Shown here one piece after another: positions 35,033-45,553 of a DNA stretch of 64,000 nt. A program made the position numbers and the translations under genes. The notes below the pieces were generated by a model that was not told where the DNA came from, made no database searches, and saw only the letters and a list, made by a program, of their open reading frames with translations. This DNA comes from Thiosocius sp963808165 (GTDB lineage: Bacteria > Pseudomonadota > Gammaproteobacteria > Chromatiales > Chromatiaceae). The stretch lies in assembly GCA_963808165.1 (NCBI GenBank), contig CAWEET010000016.1, forward strand, positions 186,001 to 250,000, given 5' to 3'. Within the stretch, counting starts at the first letter, position 1. Every line of letters begins with the position of its first letter.

Positions 35033-36718
35033 GTGGCACAGATGAATGAAGTTTTGCTGCCCGATATCGGCGACTTTCACGATGTGGAGATCATCGAGAT
35101 CCTGGTCAAGCCGGGGGACCGTGTCGAGGCCGAGGATCCGCTGATTACGCTCGAAAGCGACAAAGCCAGCATGGAGATACCGGCGCCACGTGCGGGCCTG
35201 GTCGGCGAGATCAGGGTTGCGCTGGGCGACAAGATCAATCAGGGCGACCTGATCATGACCCTGGAGGGCGTGGACGAAGAGTCCTCGGCGGGCGCGGCGG
35301 AGGATCAGTCCGCCGCGGAGCCGGCGGAAATGCTGGAAGACGCGCCGGGTTCCGCGCCCGATCAAGGGTCTCAGCCGGCTGCGCAGGCTCCGGCCCCGGC
35401 GCCTGCCGGGGAATCGCAGCTGCGCGAGGTGACCCTGCCGGACATCGGTGATTTCCAGGACGTGGAGCTCATCGAGGTGCTGGTGGCTGTGGGTGACCAG
35501 GTCGAGCTCGAGCAGTCGCTGCTCACGCTGGAGAGTGACAAGGCCACGATGGAGATCCCGGCGCCATTCGGTGGCAGCGTGGTATCGCTGGCCGTCAAGG
35601 TCGGCGACAAGCTCAACCGGGGTGACCCGATTGCCACCATCGAGACCGCCGGCGGCCCACCGGCGCAGACCCCGGTCGGCGAAGCGGAGCAACAGCCAAC
35701 CGCGTCCCCGCAGACCGCGGCGCCGGAGGCGTTGCGTGCGCCCGGCGAGAAAGAGCGGTTGCGGCGACCGGTGCTGGTCCGTCCGTCGGATGCGCCGGGC
35801 GGTAAATCGCACGCCAGCCCGGGGGTGCGCCGCTTCGCCCGCAAGCTTGGCGTCGACCTGGCCAAAGTGCCCGGTTCTGCGCCGAAGGGCCGGGTCATCA
35901 AGGAGGACGTCCAGGCCTTTGTGAAACGCGCCTTGAGCATGGCTGCGCCCGAACTGACCGCGCCGGCGGCGACCGGTGCGCTGCAGTTGCCGGTCATGCC
36001 GGAGATCGACTTCGGCAAATTCGGTGAGATCGAGGAACAGGAACTCGGCCGGATCAAGAAGCTGAGTGGTGCCCACCTGCATCGAAGCTGGCTCAACGTG
36101 CCCCACGTGACCCAGTTCGACGAGGCGGACATCACCGAACTGGAGGCCTTCCGAAAGGCCCAGAAGGACGCGGCGGCGACGCAGGACCTGAAACTCACCT
36201 TCATGCCGTTTCTGATGAAGGCCGTGTGCAAGGCATTGGATCGGTACCCGCAATTCAACAGTTCACTGTCACCGGATGGCGAGAGGCTGATTCTCAAGAA
36301 GTACCTGAACATCGGTGTCGCGGTGGATACGCCGAACGGACTGATGGTCCCTGTGGTGCGGGACGTCGACAAAAAGGGCATATTCGACCTCGCGCGCGAC
36401 CTCGCTGAGATGAGCGGCAAGGCCCGTGCCGGCAAGCTGTCGCCTGCCGATATGCAGGGCGGTTGCCTGTCCATTTCGAGTCTCGGCGGCATCGGCGGGA
36501 CCCAGTTCACGCCGATCGTGAACGCACCCGAGGTGGCCATCCTCGGCATATCGCGTGCCGCTACGCAGCCAAAATGGAACGGCGGCGAGTTCCAGCCGCG
36601 GCTGATCATGCCGTTCAGCCTGTCTTACGACCATCGGGTGATCGACGGGGCAGAAGGTGTACGATTCACCAGCTATCTGGCGCAGCTGCTGGGCGACATC
36701 CGTCGGCTGTTGCTTTAG
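35033..36718 (+). CDS. aceF: Pyruvate dehydrogenase E2, dihydrolipoyl acetyltransferase
   Basis: The 561-residue protein has two N-terminal lipoyl domains with modified Lys in ESDKASMEIP (near 45) and ESDKATMEIP (near 167), joined by Ala/Pro/Gln/Glu linkers. A peripheral subunit-binding domain follows (GVRRFARKLGVDLAKVPGS, near 263), then the catalytic domain ending in SYDHRVIDGAEG with the active His/Asp. Two lipoyl domains rather than the three of E. coli is common outside enterics. The start is GTG with GGAG 8 bases upstream. Confidence 0.95.
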   Translation: MAQMNEVLLPDIGDFHDVEIIEILVKPGDRVEAEDPLITLESDKASMEIPAPRAGLVGEIRVALGDKINQGDLIMTLEGVDEESSAGAAEDQSAAEPAEMLEDAPGSAPDQGSQPAAQAPAPAPAGESQLREVTLPDIGDFQDVELIEVLVAVGDQVELEQSLLTLESDKATMEIPAPFGGSVVSLAVKVGDKLNRGDPIATIETAGGPPAQTPVGEAEQQPTASPQTAAPEALRAPGEKERLRRPVLVRPSDAPGGKSHASPGVRRFARKLGVDLAKVPGSAPKGRVIKEDVQAFVKRALSMAAPELTAPAATGALQLPVMPEIDFGKFGEIEEQELGRIKKLSGAHLHRSWLNVPHVTQFDEADITELEAFRKAQKDAAATQDLKLTFMPFLMKAVCKALDRYPQFNSSLSPDGERLILKKYLNIGVAVDTPNGLMVPVVRDVDKKGIFDLARDLAEMSGKARAGKLSPADMQGGCLSISSLGGIGGTQFTPIVNAPEVAILGISRAATQPKWNGGEFQPRLIMPFSLSYDHRVIDGAEGVRFTSYLAQLLGDIRRLLL

Positions 36719-37027
36719 GCGACGCTAATATTTTGCATGCAATGCACAGCATTGACATCGTTGCCGTGCAGCGCAGATGGTTTGCTGCGTTAATGCCGGA
36801 CTGAAGACCGCAGACCGGTCTGCTTTACTTGGGCAGACGCGCGGTATCGGGTAACAGCACCTGGCGTGACGAGCCAGCTGGCGTTGAGCCGCGCTGCGGC
36901 GCGCTTGATGCGCGGGCGCCACCGCAGGCGGTCTGCAGCGACGATTTCGCCGTGTCGCGCGCAAGCGCTTTGGGGGCGAGTGCCGTCGTGACATGGGTCG
37001 GTCATCTAGCGCGAGAGAGGAGCATTT
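36719..37027. other. 309-base gap inside the pyruvate dehydrogenase cluster
   Basis: No credible gene or terminator. The stretch contains a short palindrome CAGACCGGTCTG near 36817-36828 and ends with the strong ribosome binding site GAGAGGAG of lpd. A separate lpd promoter may lie here, as lpd also serves other complexes. Confidence 0.45.
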
Positions 37028-38461
<1,434 letters not shown>

Positions 38462-38657
38462 AGTCGTCCTGGGAGCGGGGGGCGAAGACCTGCACGGTGG
38501 CCGGCGAATTCCGCCAGCCGGTGATCATCCAGCCGAAACTGTGCGTGCGGGCTTTGTGAATGTGCCCACCGCGCGCGAGCGGTGCGGCGCCATCGAAGGG
38601 ATAGCGAGACATGCGAAAAGGGTCGAACTCGGTCGAGATGATGGTGGCCGCCCCGGA

Positions 38658-39449
38658 ATGAGGACGGCATTGCATGCGAAGTTCCAGGGTGATCCGGATG
38701 CTCCGCCGGTGATGCTCCTGCACGGTCTGTTCGGCTCCGCGACGAACTGGGGCATGGTCGCTGGCCGGTTGAAATCCGATTACCGGGCGATCGTTCCGGA
38801 TCTGCGCAACCACGGCCAGTCGCCGCACGACATCGATTGTTCCTATCCGGCGATGGTTGACGATCTGCTCGGGCTGATGGATGCGCAAGGAATCGCCAAG
38901 GCTATCCTGGTCGGACACAGCATGGGCGGCAAGGTCGCGATGCATTGCGCTCTGACCCGTCCGGACCGTGTGCTCGGTCTTGTCGTCGTGGATATGTCGC
39001 CGGTCCGTTACACACACGATTTCGAATCCGTGCTGAACGGTTTCCGGGCAGTGGAACTCGCCGCCATTCGCAGCCGCGCGGACGCCGACCGGCAGATGGC
39101 CGCGCATGTCCCGGGCAGTGGCGTCCGGGCCTTTCTGCTGCAGAACCTGGTGAAAACTCCGGCTGGCTGGCACTGGCGCCTGAATCTGGATGCGCTATCC
39201 GATGCGCAGGCTGAGATAACGGGTTTTCCTGGGCATTCGCCGGGTGTGCACTTCGATGGCCCGACGAGTTTTATCTACGGGACCCTGTCGGACTATGTCA
39301 CGCCCGAGTACGAACCCGTGATCCGACGGCTGTTTCCGACGGCGACCCTGTGTCCGGTCGCCGATGCCGGGCACTGGGTGTACGCCGACAAGCCGCACGG
39401 CTTCATGGCCTGCCTGGACGCGTTTCTCGCGCGCGCCATTCGCGCTTAG
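38658..39449 (+). CDS. Alpha/beta-hydrolase esterase (YbfF-like)
   Basis: The 263-residue protein is a single alpha/beta-hydrolase domain: oxyanion-hole region LLHGLFGSATNWG, nucleophile elbow VGHSMGGKVAMH, and the C-terminal catalytic His in DAGHWVYADKP. It most resembles the YbfF/ABHD11 esterases that cleave short-chain acyl-CoA or esters. The ATG at 38658 is chosen because the preceding 39 residues of the longer frame do not look like protein. It follows lpd by about 200 bases. Confidence 0.83.
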   Translation: MRTALHAKFQGDPDAPPVMLLHGLFGSATNWGMVAGRLKSDYRAIVPDLRNHGQSPHDIDCSYPAMVDDLLGLMDAQGIAKAILVGHSMGGKVAMHCALTRPDRVLGLVVVDMSPVRYTHDFESVLNGFRAVELAAIRSRADADRQMAAHVPGSGVRAFLLQNLVKTPAGWHWRLNLDALSDAQAEITGFPGHSPGVHFDGPTSFIYGTLSDYVTPEYEPVIRRLFPTATLCPVADAGHWVYADKPHGFMACLDAFLARAIRA

Positions 39450-39655
39450 CCCGCATCCGTCACCGGCATCACGGATGCTGGTGGATTTCGCAGCCGCTCG
39501 GGCGCCGGGCTGGAGCGAGCGAGAAACCGCCAGGACCATGATCGGGAAGCAGCGACACAGGGTGTCAAACCGGTGTCACGCGCAGATTCATCGCTTTCCA
39601 GAGATATTTCAGTCTGTTGTGCCACAGCTGCTTTCCGGCCGGTGACGGATGCGGG
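39450..39655. repeat. Inverted-repeat element with perfect 18-bp arms
   Basis: CCCGCATCCGTCACCGGC (39450-39467) and its exact reverse complement (39638-39655) enclose about 170 non-coding bases. The left arm also folds on itself with GCATCCGT/ACGGATGC. The element begins one base after the esterase stop codon. It resembles a small non-autonomous element or a large RNA hairpin; no target duplication was found. Confidence 0.5.
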
Positions 39656-39708
39656 TTGGGGAAGGGGCTTTCGTCTGGGTGTCGCATACCGGCGGGTTCG
39701 ATCCGCGG

Positions 39709-39772
39709 GACGCCGTGAATCCATCCCTGGAGGCTCGACTGCCGCGTCCCTGCGGCAGACGCCCGCCCATCG
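39709..39772. repeat. Dispersed intergenic repeat, copy B
   Basis: This is the best copy of a family also seen at 28664-28732 (A) and 49867-49923 (C). Conserved blocks are GACGCCGTG, TCCCTGGAGGCTCGACTG and CCCTGCGGCAGACGCC. Similar palindromic intergenic repeats are widespread in gammaproteobacteria; this assignment is from general knowledge. The rest of the gap to 39913 holds no visible gene. Confidence 0.55.
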
Positions 39773-39913
39773 AACACACAGGGGGCGCTGCGCAATGCGT
39801 CCTGATTCGTCAAGCAAGCGCCATTGACACTGCGGGCTGCACGGCGGCGCGTGTCCGCTGCCGTCGGCTCGATCATGCCGACTGCCGATGCGCCCCCGAC
39901 CCCGAAATGGGTC

Positions 39914-41113
39914 TCATTCGCTGCGCAATGCCTCGACCGGGTCCAGGGATGCGGCGCGCAGCGCCGGTGCCACCCCGGCCAGCAGGCCGATAGCGAGCGC
40001 GATCAGCAGTGCCAGCAGCACGTATCCCCAGGCCACCTGGGTCGGCAACCCCGGGACTGCGATGCCGATCAGCCAGGAGCCTCCCGCGCCGACCAGCGTC
40101 CCGATCAGTCCTCCGAGGCCGGCAAGCACCACCGCCTCGCCGAGAAAGAGTGCTACGACCTGGTGCCGTCCGGCCCCCAGCGCGCGCAGCAGGCCGACCT
40201 CGGCGGTGCGCTCGTTCACCGAAATCGTCATGATGGTCAATATCCCGATCCCGCCGACCAGCAGCGATATCGCGCCCAATGCACCGACCGCGAGGGTCAG
40301 TACCTCCAGCACGGAACCGAGCACGTCGAGCATCTGATCCTGTGTGACGATGGTAAAGTCTTCACTGCCGTGGCGTGTCATCAGACGTTGCCGGATCCGC
40401 TCCGCAAGGTCGTCCGCGTCGGCGCTGGCGCGATACAGCACATCGACCTCCATCAGACTCTCCCGGTCGAACATCGCCATCGCCCGCACGATGGGGATGT
40501 AGACGGTATCGTCCAGATCGAATCCGAGCATCTGTCCTTTGGCCTCCATCGTGCCGACGATGCGGAATGTCTCGCCGCCGATGCGGATGCGCTCACCCAG
40601 CGGCGAGCCGTTGCCGAAGAGTTCACTGCGCAGTTTGCTGCCCAGCACTGCAAACGCACGTGCGCGACGCGGCTCATCGTCCGGCAGAAAGCGCCCGAGT
40701 GCCGGACTGATCTGCCAGACCTCCGGTACTGCGGGACCGGTGCCAAACACGGTGGTGCGCCTGGTCAGGCCGCCGGCCTCGACCTCGGCATTGCCTTGCA
40801 CGAACGGGACCACCGCAATGACCTGCGGCAACTGCTGCAACGCTGCCGCGTCATCGAGGCTCAACGGACGCACGTTGCTGATGACCGCGCCCGATACGCC
40901 GAAGGTCTCGGTCTTGCCCGGAGAGATCGCGATCAGGTTGGTCCCGAACTGGGTGAATTCGTGCACGACGAAGCGCTGCACACCTTCGCCGATGGCCGTG
41001 AGCAGTACCACCGCGGCGATCCCCACCGCAATCCCGAGGATGGTCAGCATGCTACGCATACGATGGGCGAGAATCGCGCCGCCGGTCAGATGCAGATGGT
41101 CTCGCAGGCGCAT
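39914..41113 (-). CDS. MacB-like ABC transporter permease 2
   Basis: The 399-residue protein has the FtsX/MacB permease layout: one N-terminal membrane helix (MLTILGIAVGIAAVVLLTAI), a periplasmic MacB core domain (about residues 45-265), and three C-terminal helices including INERTAEVGLLRALGAGRHQ-like coupling sequence. It lies 6 bases downstream of a second permease gene. With the ATPase and adaptor genes upstream it probably forms a MacAB-type exporter using mechanotransmission; the cargo is unknown. Confidence 0.88.
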   Translation of the reverse strand: MRLRDHLHLTGGAILAHRMRSMLTILGIAVGIAAVVLLTAIGEGVQRFVVHEFTQFGTNLIAISPGKTETFGVSGAVISNVRPLSLDDAAALQQLPQVIAVVPFVQGNAEVEAGGLTRRTTVFGTGPAVPEVWQISPALGRFLPDDEPRRARAFAVLGSKLRSELFGNGSPLGERIRIGGETFRIVGTMEAKGQMLGFDLDDTVYIPIVRAMAMFDRESLMEVDVLYRASADADDLAERIRQRLMTRHGSEDFTIVTQDQMLDVLGSVLEVLTLAVGALGAISLLVGGIGILTIMTISVNERTAEVGLLRALGAGRHQVVALFLGEAVVLAGLGGLIGTLVGAGGSWLIGIAVPGLPTQVAWGYVLLALLIALAIGLLAGVAPALRAASLDPVEALRSE

Positions 41114-41119
41114 GGCCGA

Positions 41120-42325
41120 CTAGCGCCCGGTCAGCGCCTGCACGGGGTCGAGCCGCGCGGCGCGGCGTGCCGGCAGCACACCGAACAACAGACCCGTGGC
41201 GATTGCCACCGCGACAGCAGCGGCCGGCGCCCACAGCGGCGCCACGATCGGGAACACCGGGAAGGCCTGGCGTAGGGCCAAAATGCCGACCAGCCCGATC
41301 AGCACGCCGAGCGCAGCACCGGCGCTTGCCAGCATCACCGCCTCGACCAGGAACAGGCGCAGTACCTGGTGTTCGGGCGCGCCCAATGCCTTGAGCAGGC
41401 CGATCTCAGCGACGCGCTGTGACACCGCGACCAGCATGACGTTCATGATCAGGATGCCGGCCACCGCAAGGCTGATGCCGGCGATCCCGCCGACGCTGTA
41501 GGTGAGTGCGCGCAGGATCTTGTCGAACGTGGCCAGCAGCGCGTCCTGGGTGATGATGGTGACATCGTCCTCGCCGTCGTGGCGCTCGCGGATGATGTCG
41601 CGCGCGGCACGCTTCGCCTGTTCGATGTCGCGCTCGCTGCGCGCCTGGATCAGCACCCGGAACAGGGCGGGCGTGTTGAACAGGCTCTGTGCCGCGGCGA
41701 CCGGGATTACCACCATGTCGTCGAGATTCCGGCCCAGTGACTCGCCGCCCTCGCCGAGGATGCCGATCACGCGAAAGCGCCGGTCGTTGATTCGGATCCA
41801 CTGTCCCAGCGCGCGTGTGCTGCCGAACAGTTCACTGCGCAGACCTGCCCCGAGCACCGCAACGTTGTGCGCGCGCTTGGGGTCGGTCCGCGGCAATGGT
41901 CGACCTGTGCCGATCGAGAGGTGGCGGATCGGAAAGAACTCGTGGGTGGAACCGATCACCGAGACCTCGCGCTCCCGGGCGCCGAACGACACCGGTGCAT
42001 TCCCGACCGTGAGCGGGGCGACGCGCAGGATGCTGCGTTCGCGCAGCAGCGCCAAGGCGTCGTCGAGCGTGAGATCACGCGGTGTTTCGCCGAATAGCGG
42101 TGGTGCACCGCCGGTGGTCTCGGAGCGGCCCGGCAGCATGATCAGCAGGTGCGTGCCGAGCCCGGCGAATTCGCCGGCCACATAGCGTCGTGCGCCTTCG
42201 CCGAGCGCGGTCAAGACCACCACCGAGGCTACCCCGATGCTCATCGCCAGCAGCATTAACAAGGTGCGGGTCGGCGCCCCTGCGAGCGACACGGCCGAGA
42301 ACCGGAACACGTCAGCCGCGCGCAT
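41120..42325 (-). CDS. MacB-like ABC transporter permease 1
   Basis: This 401-residue paralogue of the next permease has the same layout: N-terminal helix with LLMLLAMSIGVASVVVLTAL, periplasmic domain, and C-terminal helices with AEIGLLKALGAPEHQVLRLF. Its start overlaps the ATPase stop by 14 bases, indicating translational coupling. Two tandem permeases suggest a heterodimeric transporter rather than the homodimer formed by classical MacB. Confidence 0.88.
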   Translation of the reverse strand: MRAADVFRFSAVSLAGAPTRTLLMLLAMSIGVASVVVLTALGEGARRYVAGEFAGLGTHLLIMLPGRSETTGGAPPLFGETPRDLTLDDALALLRERSILRVAPLTVGNAPVSFGAREREVSVIGSTHEFFPIRHLSIGTGRPLPRTDPKRAHNVAVLGAGLRSELFGSTRALGQWIRINDRRFRVIGILGEGGESLGRNLDDMVVIPVAAAQSLFNTPALFRVLIQARSERDIEQAKRAARDIIRERHDGEDDVTIITQDALLATFDKILRALTYSVGGIAGISLAVAGILIMNVMLVAVSQRVAEIGLLKALGAPEHQVLRLFLVEAVMLASAGAALGVLIGLVGILALRQAFPVFPIVAPLWAPAAAVAVAIATGLLFGVLPARRAARLDPVQALTGR

Positions 42326-42998
42326 CGGTCCGGGTGTCGTTGCTGATATGGCCGTCTACCATGCGGATGCGGCGCCGCGCACGTTTACCGATGGCCAGGT
42401 CGTGTGTGACCACCACCAGCGTGATGCCGTCGGCATTGAGCTGCTCGAGCAGCGCGATCACGTCGCTGCCGGATTGCCGGTCCAGGTTGCCTGTCGGTTC
42501 GTCGGCCAGAAGAAGATCCGGTTGCATGACGATGGCACGCCCGATCGCGACGCGCTGGCGCTGACCGCCGGAGAGTTGATCGGGCCGATGCTGTGCGCGG
42601 TCGACCAGCCCGAGCGAGTCCAGGACCTGGTCGATGCGTACCTGGCGCTCCTTGGGTTCGACACCGGCGAGTATCATCGGCAGTCCGATGTTGTCCGCAG
42701 CGCTCAGTCGCGGCACCAGATGGAACGCCTGGAAGACGAAACCAATGTGATCGCGACGCAGTGCCGCACGTCCTTCCTCCACCAGTTCGGTGGTCTCGAC
42801 GCCGTTCAAGCGATAGCTGCCGGTGTTCGGGCGATCGAGCAGGCCGAGCACGTTGAGCAGCGTGGATTTGCCCGATCCGGAGGGGCCCATTACCGAAACA
42901 TAGTCGCCGGCCGGCAATCGCAGGTCGACGCCGCTCAGTGCATGCACGATTTCGTCGCCGACCGGAAAGTTGCGCTCGATCTGCTGCAGTTCGATCAT
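42312..42998 (-). CDS. MacB/LolD-type ABC transporter ATPase
   Basis: The 228-residue protein is a stand-alone nucleotide-binding domain: Walker A GPSGSGKSTLLNVLG, Q-loop GFVFQAFHLVPRL, signature LSGGQRQRVAIGRAIV, Walker B LLLADEPTGNLD and switch VVTHD. This is the MacB/LolD subgroup that pairs with FtsX-like permeases. The start overlaps the adaptor stop by 4 bases and the end overlaps permease 1. Confidence 0.92.
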   Translation of the reverse strand: MIELQQIERNFPVGDEIVHALSGVDLRLPAGDYVSVMGPSGSGKSTLLNVLGLLDRPNTGSYRLNGVETTELVEEGRAALRRDHIGFVFQAFHLVPRLSAADNIGLPMILAGVEPKERQVRIDQVLDSLGLVDRAQHRPDQLSGGQRQRVAIGRAIVMQPDLLLADEPTGNLDRQSGSDVIALLEQLNADGITLVVVTHDLAIGKRARRRIRMVDGHISNDTRTDARG

Positions 42999-44158
42999 TG
43001 CGCCGCATTGCTCTCCTGGCGTGCCGCGACACCGTCCGCGAGGCCTTCACGCCCTACCGAGGTGACGACGAGTTCACCCTCGACCAGGCCTTCCAGTATC
43101 TCGCTGTGATCCCAGTTAGAGGTACCCGTTTTCACTTCACGCTGTTCGATCAGCCCTTCGTCTGGGACGAAGACGTAAACGCGGCCACCATCGACCAGCG
43201 CCTCGGTCGGCACCCGCAAGGTGTCCGTGCGCACATCGAGGATGATCTCGACGTCCGCCGAATAGCCGGCGAGCAGTTTTTCGATATCCTCAGGGTCGGT
43301 GAACTCCACTTCGACATCGATGGTTCTGGCCTGTTTCTCGATATCCAGCACATAGTCAGCGATACGCCGCACCCGGCCGTCGAAGCGTCGGTCGCCGAAC
43401 GCATCGAGCGTTACCCGCGCCTCCTGTCCCCTGCTGATGCCGGCCACATCGACCTCGTCAATCGGTGCGCTCAGAAAGAAGCAGCTGTTGTCGATCAGAT
43501 CGATCGCCGGCGGTGTGGGGATACCGATGGGTGACGGTGTCACGTACTCGTTCAGTTCGCCGTTGATCTCGGCCACCACGCCGTCAAAGGGTGCGATCAG
43601 CCGGGTCTTTTCCAGCGTCGCCTGGGTGACGCCGACACGCGCTTCGCTGACCGCTGCGGTAGCCCTTGCCGCTTCGCATGCGGCCTGTCCCGAAGCGGCA
43701 GCGGACGTGCCCTGGTCGACCTGTTCCTCGGAGACGAGCTTGCGCGCCATCAGTTTGTGCAGGCGGTCGGCCTCACTGCGTAGCTGCTCGGCCTCGATGC
43801 AGCGTGCTCGGGCGGTCGCCGCGGCGCTGGTCGCCTCCTGCCTCGCCAGATCGAGCTGGGCAGTCAGATCCTTGTTCCAGAGTTCCAGCAGTAACTGACC
43901 CTGCTTGACCGCATCACCTTCCCGCACCGGCAGCTTCGCGATCTGCCCACCGGCGCTTGGAGAGAGTTTGGCGCGGCGACAGGCCTGCACCGTGCCGGCC
44001 CGGGTGTTGGCCACGGTCTTTTCAACCGTGCCGCTCTCGACCGGACTGGTCGCAACTGTGATCTGTTCGGTCCGGGTCGCCCACCAGCCCCATGCTGCCA
44101 GCAGCCCGATCACCAGCAGCAGCACGAACATCCGACCCTTGCTGAAGCTTCCCGGCAT
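42995..44158 (-). CDS. Periplasmic adaptor subunit (MacA/HlyD-like)
   Basis: The 387-residue protein has one N-terminal membrane anchor (FVLLLVIGLLAAWGWWA), a split biotinyl-lipoyl domain (GQIAKLPVREGDAVKQGQ and LIAPFDGVVAEINGELNEYV), a helical hairpin between them, and C-terminal beta-barrel domains. It would join the inner-membrane ABC complex to an outer-membrane channel, which is not encoded nearby. It is the first gene of the four-gene exporter operon. The start at 44158 is chosen over a longer non-conserved frame. Confidence 0.87.
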   Translation of the reverse strand: MPGSFSKGRMFVLLLVIGLLAAWGWWATRTEQITVATSPVESGTVEKTVANTRAGTVQACRRAKLSPSAGGQIAKLPVREGDAVKQGQLLLELWNKDLTAQLDLARQEATSAAATARARCIEAEQLRSEADRLHKLMARKLVSEEQVDQGTSAAASGQAACEAARATAAVSEARVGVTQATLEKTRLIAPFDGVVAEINGELNEYVTPSPIGIPTPPAIDLIDNSCFFLSAPIDEVDVAGISRGQEARVTLDAFGDRRFDGRVRRIADYVLDIEKQARTIDVEVEFTDPEDIEKLLAGYSADVEIILDVRTDTLRVPTEALVDGGRVYVFVPDEGLIEQREVKTGTSNWDHSEILEGLVEGELVVTSVGREGLADGVAARQESNAAQ

Positions 44159-44276
44159 CTCGTGTATGGCCCTCGGCCGCCCAGGTTTCCCAACGCATCG
44201 GCAGTATCGCAGTTTCGTCGGGCAGGGGCGATACGGGCCTGCTGCGCTGCTCCGCCCAGGATGCAGCCGGGCCCGG

Positions 44277-44282
44277 TATAAT
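44277..44282 (+). promoter_or_regulatory. -10 element TATAAT upstream of argG
   Basis: A perfect TATAAT lies 37 bases before the argG ATG, giving a short leader. The -35 region (GCCCAG) is poor, which may indicate activation or a weak promoter. Confidence 0.45.
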
Positions 44283-44318
44283 CGCGCTTTTCCGACTTGC
44301 TTTTCACAGGGGCGCAAC

Positions 44319-45539
44319 ATGGCTCATTCGGGCATCAACAAGGTTGTTCTGGCCTATTCCGGCGGACTGGATACCTCGATCATCCTGAAATGGCTGCAGG
44401 ACGAGTATCACTGCGAGGTAGTCACCTTCACTGCAGACATCGGTCAAGGTGAGGAGGTCGAGCCGGCGCGCGCCAAGGCGCAGGCGGCCGGCATCAAGGA
44501 GATCTACGTCGAAGATCTGCGCGAGGAGTTCGCTCGCGATTACGTGTTCCCGATGTTCCGGGCAAATGCGGTCTACGAGGGTGAGTACCTGCTCGGCACC
44601 TCGATCGCCCGGCCGCTGATCGCCAAGCGCCTGATCGAGATCGCCAACGAGACCGGCGCCGATGCGATCTCGCACGGTGCAACCGGCAAGGGCAATGACC
44701 AGGTCCGCTTCGAGCTCGGGGCCTATGCGCTCAAGCCCGATGTGAAGGTGATCGCGCCATGGCGTGAGTGGGATCTGCTGTCGCGTGAGAAGTTGATGCG
44801 CTACGCCGAGGAGCATGGCATCGCGGTCGATTTTGCAAAGAAGGGCAAGAAGTCGCCGTACTCCATGGATGCCAACCTGCTGCATATATCTTACGAGGGC
44901 GACATCCTCGAGGATCCCTGGGCCGAGCCGGAAGAGGACATGTGGCGCTGGAGCGTGTCGCCTGAGGCGGCACCGGACGATCCGACCTATGTGGAACTGA
45001 GCTACGAGAAAGGTGATATCGTCGCGGTCAACGGCGAGGCGATGGGTGCGGCCGCGGTGATGGAATACCTCAACAAGGTCGGTGGCGCGAACGGCATTGG
45101 ACGTGACGACATCGTCGAGAACCGCTATGTGGGGATGAAGTCTCGCGGCTGCTACGAGACGCCCGCCGGCACCATTATGCTCAAGGCGCATCGCGCGATG
45201 GAATCGCTCACGCTCGACCGCGAAGCGGCCCATCTGAAAGACGAGCTCATGCCCAAGTATGCGAGCATGATTTACAACGGTTACTGGTGGAGCCCCGAGC
45301 GCGAAGCGCTGCAGGCGCTCATCGATCATACCCAGCAGGTGGTGAACGGCACCGTACGGATGAAGCTCTACAAGGGCAACGTGATCGTCGCCGGGCGCAA
45401 ATCACCTACACACAGCCTGTTTGACGAGTCGATCGCGACCTTCGAGGATGATGCTGGGGCCTACGACCAGAAAGATGCCGGTGGCTTCATCAAGCTCAAT
45501 GCCCTGCGCCTTCGCGTCGGTGCCCGGCACAAATCCTGA
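44319..45539 (+). CDS. argG: Argininosuccinate synthase
   Basis: The product condenses citrulline and aspartate with ATP. The 406-residue protein has the N-type ATP pyrophosphatase P-loop LAYSGGLDTSIILKWL, ISHGATGKGNDQVRFE, APWREWDL, and MDANLLHISYEGDILEDPW. AGGGG precedes the ATG. The next gene starts 14 bases after its stop, so a metallo-hydrolase is probably co-transcribed. argH is not in the window. Confidence 0.96.
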   Translation: MAHSGINKVVLAYSGGLDTSIILKWLQDEYHCEVVTFTADIGQGEEVEPARAKAQAAGIKEIYVEDLREEFARDYVFPMFRANAVYEGEYLLGTSIARPLIAKRLIEIANETGADAISHGATGKGNDQVRFELGAYALKPDVKVIAPWREWDLLSREKLMRYAEEHGIAVDFAKKGKKSPYSMDANLLHISYEGDILEDPWAEPEEDMWRWSVSPEAAPDDPTYVELSYEKGDIVAVNGEAMGAAAVMEYLNKVGGANGIGRDDIVENRYVGMKSRGCYETPAGTIMLKAHRAMESLTLDREAAHLKDELMPKYASMIYNGYWWSPEREALQALIDHTQQVVNGTVRMKLYKGNVIVAGRKSPTHSLFDESIATFEDDAGAYDQKDAGGFIKLNALRLRVGARHKS

Positions 45540-45553
45540 ACGGAGCTTAACTG

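Noticed and set aside
39565..39876. 103-codon minus-strand frame in the gap after the esterase
   Set aside because: Its sequence is translated repeat (copy B and the inverted-repeat element); the protein has no start signal or known relatives.
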